Source: Methylomonas sp.
Lineage (GTDB): Bacteria; Pseudomonadota; Gammaproteobacteria; Methylococcales; Methylomonadaceae
DNA: 64,000 nt
Assembly (NCBI GenBank): GCA_026989395.1
Contig: JALSJK010000087.1
Span: 1-64,000 of the forward strand
Reading direction: 5' to 3'
Below, piece after piece: positions 9,292 through 19,097 of the stretch; position 1 is the stretch's first letter; each line of letters begins with the position of its first letter. A model generated the notes under the pieces. It ran no database searches, was not told the DNA's origin, and saw only the letters and a list, made by a program, of their open reading frames with translations. The translations under genes were made by a program, and so were the position numbers.

Positions 9292-12200
9292 ATGCAAATT
9301 TATCTTTATCCAATTTATCGGTGGTCTTGTTTCGGATTAATGATTAGTTTGCTGACAGGATGTAGCGCGGTCAGTCAATCGAAAAATAGCCAACGTACGA
9401 TTTATGCCGAGGTTGTCGCTCTGGATCAACCGATTACCTACAACCGTTTTGGTTCATTTAATCCCTATGGAATGATCTACGCCCTTAAGCGGGATGTGAT
9501 TGACACAGAAACCTGTGATGGATCAGGAAAAAATTGTAAGCCGATGAATGAACAGACCAAGCCTGGTCATGTCCGGTTACGAGATGGCAAGCGGCCCAGG
9601 CCGCTTGTTTTGCGTGTTAATGAGGGCGATCGATTGCAAGTCAAATTCTATAACATGTTACTGCCTCATCAGCCAGATATCAGTAGTCAGGAAACTAAAG
9701 CTCGTTTACCGAATCAGCATCTTGATTCGATCAAATCACTTGGGCTTAACTATCGCAATTTAGGAACAGAAAGCGAACCGCTCACGCTTCCAGCAGAAGC
9801 AGCTACAATTCATACCAAAATAACTGGACCAGCAGGGAATCCTGCACTTGCAGGTAAAGGGGCAAGCAAACAATACTGCGGTTGGTATCCGCAAACAGGC
9901 AAAAATAAACCTGATTCCGAATCTGAAACGAACTGGCCAAGAAGCCGTTGTTCATCCATTACCATTTCAGGCGTTGCAGCCTCTAATGTTAACAATTCTG
10001 AACAATCAAATTTACAAAATGGTTTGATCCCAATTCCGCCTGGCGAATCAATCGTTTATCAATGGCAGTTTGACATCCCCGCTGATCAAGAGCATGTCCG
10101 CCGCAGGCAAACCTATTTGTTTTTTAGCCACGGTGCGCCAGCCGGCGGTGAAGGAGATGGTGGAAGTTTGGTGCATGGACTGTTTGGCGCAGTGAATGTA
10201 GAGCCAGCGGGTAGCCGCTGGTATCGCAGCCAAGTGACTGCTGATATTTGGAAACAAATCTGGCAGCAAAACAGCAATGGGCATGGCAGGCTGAATTATG
10301 AAACCACACTCAAAAATGGTTTTCCGGCGCTAAATTTGCTCAAGCCACTCGATAATAATCGTTTTGAACTGATATACGGAGACTTGAATGCAATAATAAT
10401 GGAAGATAGGTTTAGTTTCAGCAATACTGAAACCAACCCGGATCAAACTCCTGCATTTCGTGAATTTACAGTTATTTTTCATGATGAATTGAAAACCTTC
10501 TATGCTGACGAGTTTACTGAGCTCGGGTCAGAATTTTCACTGGCTGGTGTTGCCGATGGTTTTGCCATTAATTATGGCGCCAGCGGAATGGGCTCTCTTC
10601 TGCTGGCTAATCGGAAAGGTATTGGGCCATCTAAGAATTGTGTTGAATGTGCCTACGAGGAGTTTTTTCTGGAGTCCTGGGTCAATGGCGATCCAGCATT
10701 GTTAGCGGATTATGCTGATGATCCTTCGAATGTACATCATTCTTATCTCAATGACCGGGTGGTTTTTCGCAATCTCCATGCCGGTCCAAAGGAAACGCAC
10801 GTGTTTCATCTCCATGCTCATCAATGGCTGGCAGAAGACAAGGAAACCGGCACTTATTTGGATTCTCAAACCATTGCTCCACAACAGGGATTTAGCTACC
10901 AGATTTATTATGGAGGTAGCGGTAACCGCAATGAAACACCCGGTGACTCGATTTTTCATTGCCATTTATATCCCCATTTTGCGCAGGGAATGTGGGAATT
11001 ATGGCGGGTACATGATGTACTAGAAGATGGAACGCGCCGTTTGCCTGATGGAGAATTTGTTGGCGTTGATGGCAAAAGTGGCACAAATCCTGATACCGGC
11101 GAAATTCCACCATTAGCTGCCAATCCACAGCAATTATCCGGAACCCCGATTCCAGCCGTTATTCCGCTTCCAGAGCAGGCAATGCCTCCCGAGCCAACGT
11201 ATTTGGAAGATGGAGTTCCTGCGAAACTGGATGGTTTTCCAGGCTATCCATTTTATATTGCAGGTGAATCTGGACATCGTTCACCACAAGCACCTCTAGA
11301 TATTCACGAATCAGCCGGACTGGGTCGCCATGTGGTGCAATGTCCTAAAGATAAGCAAGGAAATTCAGTTTGTCGCAGAACCGTTTCGGGAATTGCCTCA
11401 CATCAGCTATCATCGTTGAGTGGCAAGGAAGTTGTTAAACATGCGCTACAAACTGCGGATTTTTCAGTTGAACTCGAAGATGTCCAAATCAAATTGCTAC
11501 CACCAGTAGGAACAGAGTTGGAACGCATTGCGATGAATTTTCACAGTCAGGGCGAAATCAACAGTAAGACGCCGCAGGGCGATAGTGCTAAATTGAGTGT
11601 AAATGATTCTGACCCTAAGCCAGGCGCTCCTTATGCCGATCCATGTCGTGGCTGGACATTCGATGAGGATACTTTTGGTGATCGTACCCGACGTTATCAT
11701 GTGTCAGCGATACAGACTGACATGGTTGTCAATCATGTTGGCTGGCATGATCCGCAGGCGCGGATCAATGTTCTTGATGATGATGTTGATGAATTTGAAA
11801 ACCAACGCACCAAGCATGCTGTTCCGTTTTTCTTCCGGGCTCATTCGGGTGATTGTATTGAGTTTTACCATACAAATCGTACTCACAAGGAATTAGAAGT
11901 TGATGACTTTCAAGTCAAAACACCGACTGACACTATTGGTCAGCATATTCATTTGGTAAAATTTGATGTCACCGCGTCAGATGGCTCTGGAAATGGTTTT
12001 AACTATGAAGATGGCACTTTTTCACAAGGCGCTATTATCGAACGTATTCATGCTGCCGAAGGTAAGGTTGTAAATACCAAGGGTGAGTCGGTACAACTTG
12101 AGGAGCCAGCACCAGATCAATTCCAGACAACGATTCAACGCTGGTATGCTGATCCATTACTGGCACGAAATAAGGAATGCAAAAAATTAGCCGTACAGGG

Positions 12201-14742
12201 CAAACCGGGCTGGAAATCTGATCCTGATTGCTTTGATCGAACCATGCGTACGGTTTTCACTCATGATCATTTTGCGCCATCTTCTATCCAACAACACGGA
12301 TTTTATTCAGCACTTCTGGTGGAACCAAAAAATGCGAAGTTGCAATATCCTGATGGCACAGATATGGATGCAGAAAATGACAAGACAAATTGTAAACCAG
12401 GCGAGCAAGTTGACGGTGTTTTTAAGTCTTGTGCAGTTGGAACACAGGCAATGGTTATTATCAACGATGATGGAACTCAGCGTGAAGCGGGTCAAAGCTA
12501 TCGCGAATTTGCGTTGGCAATCGCAGACTTTGCATTGTTATATGACGGTAATACCAGGATAACCAGCAAGGGATTGAAAGATTATGACAAGCTGTCGATG
12601 GACAAGCAAAAAGTGTTTGCCAAGCTGCATGATAATCTGAAGGACTGGCAGTCAAAAAATGGGCGTCCGATTGATCCTCCGAAGTTGCCAGAAGCCATTT
12701 CTAAAGATCATCATAATCCCTATTTGGTTAACTATAAACACGAACCCATTCCACTAAGGATTGGTTGCAAGGATTATAAAGATAATCCTTCCAATTGCGT
12801 GTCTGATAGTATCAAGCAGCAACAGCATGGAGATAAAGGTGACATGGCTTACGCCTTCAGCTCCATCAAACATGGCGATCCGGCAACTGAAATATTTGCT
12901 GGCTATGAAGGAGAAAAAGTTCAGTTACGAGTGATTCAAGGTGCTCAGGAAGTTCAACACATGCTCAATATTCATGGGCAACGTTGGCCGCGTGAAATCG
13001 GCAATCCTGAATCACCATTGGTAGCTGCTCAGGAAATCGGTATTTCAGAGCATTTTGAGATGAAGTTGGGGCTGGATAATGTCTTTCGAGGCGAGCCTTT
13101 TGCTGATTCTTTGTATAACTTTGGTTCGGTTGATGACTTGTGGAATGGTGCCTGGGGATTGATTCGCAATTTTGGCGACTATCGTCAATGTGATGATTAT
13201 CAAAATCAGGCTGATAAACGAAAATGCGAAACAGGACTTGCCAGTCTTGATTGGTGTAAAAACGTGTCATTACTACAGGATTGTCTGAAGCCATTACCTA
13301 ATGTCAAACGCAGCAAGAGTGGTGAAATCGTTGTCAAAAACAAAAATGATTTTATGCTGGATGGCGAGATTATGTGCCCCAAAAATCTGAATGGCAGTCA
13401 TTTTGTTACTTTCTTCATTGATACGGTTGATGTGAGTGAATGGTTGGGAGATGAGATTTATTACGATAAGCAACTTTATGACCCGGATTCGCTCGCATTT
13501 ATTTTACTTGACAGGAAAATCACTGATACGTTTGAATCACCACGCAAACTTCTGCAGGCTGATCCAGTGAATCAGGGGAAAAATCTTGAGCAAATTATTA
13601 CCGCTTACAAGGAGAAAATAAAATCCGATATCAAAGCTAAGGGGGTAATTGAACCATTGGTGATCAGAGCCAATGCTGGTGATTGTATCCAGGTTGTGCT
13701 TTACAATCATTTGCCTGAAAACATGGGTGACAAAGTTGGCGATGCACTGATGCCTAAAATTGTACCTTTGAATGTTGAACCAGACAGTGAACAAGCATCT
13801 GCTGATGTGACGCCATCATCAATTGCATCATTGCATCCTCAATTGCTTGCACACAATGTTGCTAATCAGGATGGTGCGGCTGTTGGTTTTAATCATGAGC
13901 TGCAGCTGGTTGCCCCAACAGATAAACAAGGTAAGGTTTATTATTGGTATGCCGGTACGCTGGATATAGAAAATAACAAATTGGTTGCCAAACCGCGTGA
14001 ACTCGGAGCAATCAACTTGGTGTCTTTCGGCGATGTTATCAACCATCCGGTTCATGGCTTATTCGGCGCCTTGATAATCGAGCCAAAAAATGCAAGTTAC
14101 CATGATCCAGTATCGGGCAAGCAATTGGATAAGGGAAGCGGTGTGCGCGCTGAAATTCATTACCTGGAGTGGGGCAAAAACAAGACATTCAAAGAGTTTG
14201 TGGTTTTTTACCGGGATGGACTCAATTTACATTATCAGGCTGAAAATGGGCAATCTATTCCTGTGCCGGATTGTACGGTGTGTGATGATTCCTACGATTT
14301 GGGAGAAAAAGGAATTAATTATAGTAGCGCTCCGTTCTGGTTGCGTCTGGATCAAGCTCCACAAATGAACAAGGATGATGAAGGCAACAAACACTGGTTC
14401 CTTCCTGATTTAAATGCAGCCTATTTTCCTAGCAACTTTTTTACCGAAATCGATAAACTTGTTCCAACACCTAAATTTTCCGCTAATGAGGGTGATGAAG
14501 TTCGCTTCCGGGTATTGCAACCTTCTGGACGAGCAAGGCAACGTACCTTTTTGGTCTACGGTCACGATTATCAAGATTTGCTACCCTATTTTGGATCGCC
14601 TCACGCTCCTTTGATTTCGGTTGGCAAGGCAATTACAGCCAGAATAGATTCAGCTAAACCGGGGCACTGGTTATACCGAGATGGACCAGCACAAATCTGG
14701 TCTGGGGGTGCTTGGGGAGTTTTCGATGTGTCGAAACGCTAA
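9292..14742 (+). CDS. Giant multicopper oxidase lipoprotein (MnxG-like)
   Basis: Multi-cupredoxin oxidase of 1816 residues, against about 500 for ordinary laccase-type enzymes. It is closest in size and style to the giant Mn(II)-oxidising MnxG-type oxidases. ATG 9292 follows GAGG at 9283-9286. The signal peptide ends LLTGC (Cys about 24), so the protein is lipid-anchored outside the inner membrane. Copper ligands are visible in series: SHG (H280) and VHG (H295); HVFHLHAHQW (503-512); FHCHLYPHFAQGM (555-567), which supplies the type 1 Cys557, His562 and Met567 and type 2/3 His556 and His558; HIHLVKFD (885-892); THDHF (990-994); HGF (1002); HPVHG (1585-1589). It overlaps the next gene by 17 bases. 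The substrate (Mn, Cu, Fe or organic) cannot be read. Confidence 0.85.
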   Translation: MQIYLYPIYRWSCFGLMISLLTGCSAVSQSKNSQRTIYAEVVALDQPITYNRFGSFNPYGMIYALKRDVIDTETCDGSGKNCKPMNEQTKPGHVRLRDGKRPRPLVLRVNEGDRLQVKFYNMLLPHQPDISSQETKARLPNQHLDSIKSLGLNYRNLGTESEPLTLPAEAATIHTKITGPAGNPALAGKGASKQYCGWYPQTGKNKPDSESETNWPRSRCSSITISGVAASNVNNSEQSNLQNGLIPIPPGESIVYQWQFDIPADQEHVRRRQTYLFFSHGAPAGGEGDGGSLVHGLFGAVNVEPAGSRWYRSQVTADIWKQIWQQNSNGHGRLNYETTLKNGFPALNLLKPLDNNRFELIYGDLNAIIMEDRFSFSNTETNPDQTPAFREFTVIFHDELKTFYADEFTELGSEFSLAGVADGFAINYGASGMGSLLLANRKGIGPSKNCVECAYEEFFLESWVNGDPALLADYADDPSNVHHSYLNDRVVFRNLHAGPKETHVFHLHAHQWLAEDKETGTYLDSQTIAPQQGFSYQIYYGGSGNRNETPGDSIFHCHLYPHFAQGMWELWRVHDVLEDGTRRLPDGEFVGVDGKSGTNPDTGEIPPLAANPQQLSGTPIPAVIPLPEQAMPPEPTYLEDGVPAKLDGFPGYPFYIAGESGHRSPQAPLDIHESAGLGRHVVQCPKDKQGNSVCRRTVSGIASHQLSSLSGKEVVKHALQTADFSVELEDVQIKLLPPVGTELERIAMNFHSQGEINSKTPQGDSAKLSVNDSDPKPGAPYADPCRGWTFDEDTFGDRTRRYHVSAIQTDMVVNHVGWHDPQARINVLDDDVDEFENQRTKHAVPFFFRAHSGDCIEFYHTNRTHKELEVDDFQVKTPTDTIGQHIHLVKFDVTASDGSGNGFNYEDGTFSQGAIIERIHAAEGKVVNTKGESVQLEEPAPDQFQTTIQRWYADPLLARNKECKKLAVQGKPGWKSDPDCFDRTMRTVFTHDHFAPSSIQQHGFYSALLVEPKNAKLQYPDGTDMDAENDKTNCKPGEQVDGVFKSCAVGTQAMVIINDDGTQREAGQSYREFALAIADFALLYDGNTRITSKGLKDYDKLSMDKQKVFAKLHDNLKDWQSKNGRPIDPPKLPEAISKDHHNPYLVNYKHEPIPLRIGCKDYKDNPSNCVSDSIKQQQHGDKGDMAYAFSSIKHGDPATEIFAGYEGEKVQLRVIQGAQEVQHMLNIHGQRWPREIGNPESPLVAAQEIGISEHFEMKLGLDNVFRGEPFADSLYNFGSVDDLWNGAWGLIRNFGDYRQCDDYQNQADKRKCETGLASLDWCKNVSLLQDCLKPLPNVKRSKSGEIVVKNKNDFMLDGEIMCPKNLNGSHFVTFFIDTVDVSEWLGDEIYYDKQLYDPDSLAFILLDRKITDTFESPRKLLQADPVNQGKNLEQIITAYKEKIKSDIKAKGVIEPLVIRANAGDCIQVVLYNHLPENMGDKVGDALMPKIVPLNVEPDSEQASADVTPSSIASLHPQLLAHNVANQDGAAVGFNHELQLVAPTDKQGKVYYWYAGTLDIENNKLVAKPRELGAINLVSFGDVINHPVHGLFGALIIEPKNASYHDPVSGKQLDKGSGVRAEIHYLEWGKNKTFKEFVVFYRDGLNLHYQAENGQSIPVPDCTVCDDSYDLGEKGINYSSAPFWLRLDQAPQMNKDDEGNKHWFLPDLNAAYFPSNFFTEIDKLVPTPKFSANEGDEVRFRVLQPSGRARQRTFLVYGHDYQDLLPYFGSPHAPLISVGKAITARIDSAKPGHWLYRDGPAQIWSGGAWGVFDVSKR

Positions 14743-16612
14743 AATTGGGCCAATAAAATTTTTGCAGTCATTAAACTGGTGTTTATGGTTATTGCTGTTA
14801 TTTTCGTTGACAGCAGGTAGTAATGATGACTTGACCGTGGGATTACTGGTTAATGGTAAACCAGCTGCTGATATTAACAATTCACTGTTAAAAGTGGATG
14901 AGGCATTTAATATTGGTTTTCAGCTAAGTTCAGCAGACCCGAATATAAGCATTTCGGGTTTGCATCCTGGCGCCTGGATTCGACCTAAAAGTCATGGGCG
15001 AAAATCATGCAAAGACGCTGTTCGACAATATTTGTCCCAAGGCATAAATCCTTCTCAAGATGTTAGTTTGAATGGATTCAGCCTGATTACTTTGAACGCA
15101 GATCATTCCATTGCCATCATGGATCCACGGTTAGATTTGGCAACATCCAATCTGATTGCATTAACACGGCTTGACAGCCGTGTTGCTGACTGGGCAATGT
15201 CTGTCAATCAGCAGGCTTTGTATGTAACTCTTCCTGACAAGCAACAATTACAGGTTATCGATCCTGTTACTGGTCTTATAAAGCAAACGATAAAACTGGA
15301 TAGCAGACCGGAACAAATTGAGGTTTTAGATCAATATCCATTGGTCTGGGTTGCGAGTGAAAATGATGGCTTGGTTTATCTTGTCGACACTAGAAAGCAG
15401 GAAGGAATCAGGAAGTTCAGAATCGGCAGTGGGCGGGTAATCATGGCTTATGATCAAGGCCATCAGCGGCTGTTTGCTTATAGTGCTGGTGATGGCAGGT
15501 TGGTAGTAATCAATGTTGCTGCCCAGGAGAAACGGTTTGTGCATCAGCTTCAGCCCGGTTTTAGCGGGATCTCGTATTCATCGCATTCCAATCAGCTTTA
15601 TTTGGTTGACCCTGGTCGTGATTTGCTTGTATCGATATTGCCTGAATTAATAGCCAAGCCAGTTAACATTCCGTTGGCTGCACAAAGCAATAGGGTTCAA
15701 GTTGCGCCCAATGGCTGGATATTTGCCTTTGATGGTAAGCAAGCCATGTTAAACCTTGTCAACCCAGAAACACAGCAGCTGACTCAAGTGTTGCAATTTC
15801 GCCATGGTTTTGATCAAGTTTTTTTCAGCAAACAATATGCATATATAAGGCATACTGATAGCGCCAATGTTAGTCTGATTAACCTGGCTTCCCTTGCAAT
15901 TGATGTTGAACCTGGTGTGATTGAGGTACCAATTGGTTCTAATCCACCGGGTACAAAACAAAGTCAAACATTGCTTTCCCCAGTTGCAGTATTGCCAGAT
16001 GGACACAGCACCATTATCACCAATCCGGTTGACCGCACTTTATTTTTATTTATGGAGGGTGGAATGAAAGTACCCATGAATGCTTTCAAGGTTTGGACAG
16101 AAGCCCCGCTTGCAGTGCTTGTTCATGACCGTAGTTTAAAAGAGGTTAAAACAGGCGTGTATCAAACGGCCACAAGGATCAGGCATGCTGGGAAATATGA
16201 AATAGTTATATATGTTCCGGAATTGTCTTTTACTCGATGTTTGCCTTTGACTGTTTCACAATCAAGTCGTTCAGCAATAACTAAGAAGGTGAAGCGTTAC
16301 ACAATCAATCTCGTTTCTAAAAAATATACCGAAGGCTCTCCGGCTCAGCTTCAATTTGATATGCAAGATAACGAAGGGAGGAGTCCAGATATCAAAAAAA
16401 TATCAGTGCTCTTGTTTCGTCCCGGTAGAAATTGGCAGCAGCGGGTTGATGCTTTGCGGCAAGCGGATGGTCATTATGGTTTTAGCATTGTCTTTCCAAA
16501 AGCGGGTGAGTATAAACTTGTAGTGCAAAATTTCGGAGCTAGGCTTGATCAACTTCAGGAGTTAATTCAAACAATACTGGTTTCAGAAAAAAGTCATGCT
16601 GCAGACGAATGA
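14726..16612 (+). CDS. Secreted YVTN-type beta-propeller protein with C-terminal Ig-like domains
   Basis: Exported protein of 628 residues. I prefer ATG 14726, preceded by GGGGAG at 14714-14719, which overlaps the oxidase gene by 17 bases. An in-frame ATG at 14681 has no such site. A hydrophobic N-terminal segment (WCLWLLLLFSLTAG) is a signal peptide or anchor. Residues about 100-410 contain repeats of the YVTN/quinoprotein propeller type, such as VTLPDKQQLQVIDPVTGLIKQ and LVYLVDTRKQ. The last 200 residues look like two beta-sandwich domains; the final one (YTEGSPAQLQFDMQDNEG ... GEYKLVVQ) resembles FixH/YtkA-like domains. The translational overlap says it works with the multicopper oxidase, perhaps as a partner or metal-handling scaffold. 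Confidence 0.75.
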   Translation: MCRNAKIGPIKFLQSLNWCLWLLLLFSLTAGSNDDLTVGLLVNGKPAADINNSLLKVDEAFNIGFQLSSADPNISISGLHPGAWIRPKSHGRKSCKDAVRQYLSQGINPSQDVSLNGFSLITLNADHSIAIMDPRLDLATSNLIALTRLDSRVADWAMSVNQQALYVTLPDKQQLQVIDPVTGLIKQTIKLDSRPEQIEVLDQYPLVWVASENDGLVYLVDTRKQEGIRKFRIGSGRVIMAYDQGHQRLFAYSAGDGRLVVINVAAQEKRFVHQLQPGFSGISYSSHSNQLYLVDPGRDLLVSILPELIAKPVNIPLAAQSNRVQVAPNGWIFAFDGKQAMLNLVNPETQQLTQVLQFRHGFDQVFFSKQYAYIRHTDSANVSLINLASLAIDVEPGVIEVPIGSNPPGTKQSQTLLSPVAVLPDGHSTIITNPVDRTLFLFMEGGMKVPMNAFKVWTEAPLAVLVHDRSLKEVKTGVYQTATRIRHAGKYEIVIYVPELSFTRCLPLTVSQSSRSAITKKVKRYTINLVSKKYTEGSPAQLQFDMQDNEGRSPDIKKISVLLFRPGRNWQQRVDALRQADGHYGFSIVFPKAGEYKLVVQNFGARLDQLQELIQTILVSEKSHAADE

Positions 16613-16625
16613 TTAGAATCATCCA

Positions 16626-16648
16626 TAACCCAGTGATGATCTGGGTTA
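16626..16648. terminator. Shared hairpin between propeller gene and pyrD
   Basis: TAACCCAG (16626-16633) pairs with CTGGGTTA (16641-16648) across a 7-base loop between two convergent genes. The right arm contains the pyrD stop codon. Confidence 0.55.
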
Positions 16649-17659
16649 AATACTTCGGATAATTTCACTAACAAGCGCCGGTCCTTTATAAATTAAGCCA
16701 CTATAGATTTGTACCAAGCTGGCACCGGCAGAAATTTTCTCTTGGGCGTCTTTATCGGACATGATTCCCCCAACGGCAATGATAGGGACTTTTCCGGCTA
16801 ATTGTTCGTTCAATTTGGCAACAATAGCGGTGGCAGCTTCTTTTACTGGGGCGCCACTTAAGCCGCCGGATTCGTTGGCGTATGGATGTCCGGCGATTTT
16901 GTCGCGGTTTATCGTGGTGTTGGTGGCAATGACTCCATCCAATTCCAATTCAATTAATAAATCTGCGATATGTGCTACTTCTTCGGACGATAAATCAGGG
17001 GCAATTTTTACAGCCAGCGGTACATATCGTGCGTATTTTTCATGCAATTGGGCTTGTTTTTCTTTTAATGAGCCGAGTAGTTTCTTGATTTCATCGCCTT
17101 GCTGTAATTGCCGTAAATTTTTGGTGTTTGGTGATGAAATGTTGATGGTAATGTAGCTGGCCCAGGGATAGGCTCTGGATAGGCCGGTTAAATAATCTGC
17201 AGTAGCTTTTTCAATAGGTGTGTCAACGTTTTTACCAATATTGATGCCCAGAATGCCTTGAAATTTGCTTTTTTTGACTTGTTCGATCAGGTGATCGATT
17301 CCTAAGTTATTAAAACCCATGCGATTAATAATGGCCTGATGTTCGGGAATTCTGAACATGCGTGGCTTGGGATTGCCGGGTTGAGGACGAGGTGTTACTG
17401 TGCCGACTTCAATAAAACCGAAACCCAATGCAGCCAGAGCGTCTATGTAATCGCCGTTTTTATCCAGTCCTGCGGCCAGGCCAACTGGGTTTTTGAATTC
17501 AAGCCCCATGACTGAAACGGGAATATGGTTTGTGGTTTGAGCAATTAGCTTATCAAGCCTTAATTGATGAATGATTTCCAGAGATTTAAGCGTGACATGA
17601 TGAGCGGTTTCCGGATCAAGTTTAAATAATAAAGGTTGAATAAAAGGATAAAGGTTCAT
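16646..17659 (-). CDS. pyrD: Dihydroorotate dehydrogenase, class 2 (quinone)
   Basis: Membrane-associated FMN enzyme that oxidises dihydroorotate to orotate with quinone as acceptor, the fourth step of pyrimidine synthesis. ATG 17659 gives 337 residues and the canonical class 2 start ([21 protein letters not shown]), the amphipathic membrane-binding helices. [43 protein letters not shown] with the catalytic serine, and [14 protein letters not shown] are family hallmarks. The ATG is one base after the thiO stop. An upstream in-frame start would add 13 residues reaching into thiO and is unlikely. Confidence 0.97.
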   Translation of the reverse strand: MNLYPFIQPLLFKLDPETAHHVTLKSLEIIHQLRLDKLIAQTTNHIPVSVMGLEFKNPVGLAAGLDKNGDYIDALAALGFGFIEVGTVTPRPQPGNPKPRMFRIPEHQAIINRMGFNNLGIDHLIEQVKKSKFQGILGINIGKNVDTPIEKATADYLTGLSRAYPWASYITINISSPNTKNLRQLQQGDEIKKLLGSLKEKQAQLHEKYARYVPLAVKIAPDLSSEEVAHIADLLIELELDGVIATNTTINRDKIAGHPYANESGGLSGAPVKEAATAIVAKLNEQLAGKVPIIAVGGIMSDKDAQEKISAGASLVQIYSGLIYKGPALVSEIIRSI

Positions 17660-17660
17660 G

Positions 17661-18761
17661 TTAGTGTCGAGCGGATAATTGATAAGGAACCGGGTCAATT
17701 GATGTTTTGCGGTTCATGACGAGGTCGGTTAATAATTGTGCAGATGCAGGCGCCATAACCAGACCGTTTCGAAAATGGCCTGCGTTGATAAATAAGTTGT
17801 CTAATTCAGGGTGTTGGTCTATATATGGGATGCCGTGTTGGGTGCCGGGACGAATACCGGCCCAGTGATGCGTTACCGGGTATTCTGCTAAAGGTGGAAA
17901 AAGTCGTGTCGCAAAATCGTAAAGTTGCTGTTTGGCATCGTTGGTTACGTGTTTATCGAATCCAGCTGTCTCAACCGTACTTCCAGCCAGAATTTTGCCA
18001 TCCCGTCTGGGAATCAGGTAACGGTCATTATCGAGAATCATGTGGCTAAGGAGCCCAGGTTGAGCGTCAAATAACAGCATTTGCCCTTTTACAGGATATA
18101 TTTCAGGAAGGTTTGTTTCTGAGCTTGAGAACAAATCTTGCCACAACGTCCCTGTCCAGGCTCCGGTTGTGAGAATGAGCTGATTGACTGCTATTTTTCC
18201 CTTGCTTGTCAAGATCGCTTCAATATGATTGTTTGCTATGTGAATGTTTTGCAGTGAACAGTATTCAATGAATGTTACTTTTTTTGAACTTAGATCGTCT
18301 AGTAATGCTGCGAGCAAGCGTGGATTACGTGCCTGGGCAATTTCCGGCAGCCAGATCGGGTTTTGTGTATCGGTATGAAAAGGCATTAACTGCGCCTCTG
18401 TTCCTGGCTGGAAGGGAATCTGGTTATTATTGCACCACTCTTGTGCTAGCAGAAAATCAGGGTTTTTGGTGATTAGTAAACCGCATGGTGTCCATTCAGG
18501 GTCGATTCCTGTTTCAGATAGAAGCTCATTATTTAAAGCGGGATATAGTTTTATACTGATTTTTACCAGTTCGGTAATGGCCTGGGCTTGTCGCCAGGGA
18601 TAAAGAGGGAGTAAGATACCTCCGCCAGCCCAGGAAGCTTCTTTACTTAATTGGTTCTTTTCAATAACAGTCACAGTTGCGCCAGCCTTGATTAGCTCAC
18701 GTGCAGTGAGCAGGCCATTGATGCCGCTGCCGATAATGGTGAAGTCAGATAATATGGACAT
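17661..18761 (-). CDS. thiO: Glycine oxidase ThiO (FAD amino-acid oxidase)
   Basis: FAD-dependent oxidase of 366 residues that converts glycine to the imine used in thiazole ring formation for thiamine. The Rossmann motif [17 protein letters not shown] lies at residues 8-24, with [25 protein letters not shown], the ThiO substrate region, next. [15 protein letters not shown] and [17 protein letters not shown] belong to the DAAO fold. [18 protein letters not shown] closes the FAD site. It precedes pyrD with no gap and starts a divergent region facing the outer-membrane-protein gene. No other thi gene is adjacent, so the pathway role is by family. Confidence 0.88.
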   Translation of the reverse strand: MSILSDFTIIGSGINGLLTARELIKAGATVTVIEKNQLSKEASWAGGGILLPLYPWRQAQAITELVKISIKLYPALNNELLSETGIDPEWTPCGLLITKNPDFLLAQEWCNNNQIPFQPGTEAQLMPFHTDTQNPIWLPEIAQARNPRLLAALLDDLSSKKVTFIEYCSLQNIHIANNHIEAILTSKGKIAVNQLILTTGAWTGTLWQDLFSSSETNLPEIYPVKGQMLLFDAQPGLLSHMILDNDRYLIPRRDGKILAGSTVETAGFDKHVTNDAKQQLYDFATRLFPPLAEYPVTHHWAGIRPGTQHGIPYIDQHPELDNLFINAGHFRNGLVMAPASAQLLTDLVMNRKTSIDPVPYQLSARH

Positions 18762-19041
18762 GAAAATTTGTAATGGTCTGAGGAATACCTATTTTAAAGG
18801 AAATGGCTTTTAAAATGGGAAAAGAGGGATTTAATAGTTGCCAGTTAGCTAATTCGGGGGTAATAAAAAAGTGATGTTTGAAGGCCGAGTTATTATGTTG
18901 TTTTTTTGATAATCCTTACAATAATAGTCAGATATATGCTGCTAATTAATGAAGTTAAAGGACTTTTTACTTCTGCAAAAAACCGTATAAAACTTGTAAG
19001 GATGTCGTTTTATTGTTATTATTAGGGTGCCTAATAGTTTT

Positions 19042-19069
19042 TTGTTGCATTTTGGCAAAAATTTATAAC
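19042..19069 (+). promoter_or_regulatory. Candidate sigma70 promoter for the outer-membrane-protein gene
   Basis: TTGTTG (19042-19047) and TATAAC (19064-19069) are separated by 16 bases, about 29 bases before the start codon. The rest of 18762-19041 is AT-rich spacer between two divergent genes and shows no gene or strong repeat. Confidence 0.45.
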
Positions 19070-19097
19070 TTGTTGTTACCTCATGAGGGGGATGAAA

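Noticed and set aside
10048-14614. Many long frames on both strands inside the giant oxidase gene
   Set aside because: They are shadows of the oxidase coding frame; none has a ribosome site, signal or family match.
17660-17698. Upstream start for pyrD that would add 13 residues
   Set aside because: Would overlap thiO and extend beyond the conserved MNLYPF start; ATG 17659 is favoured.
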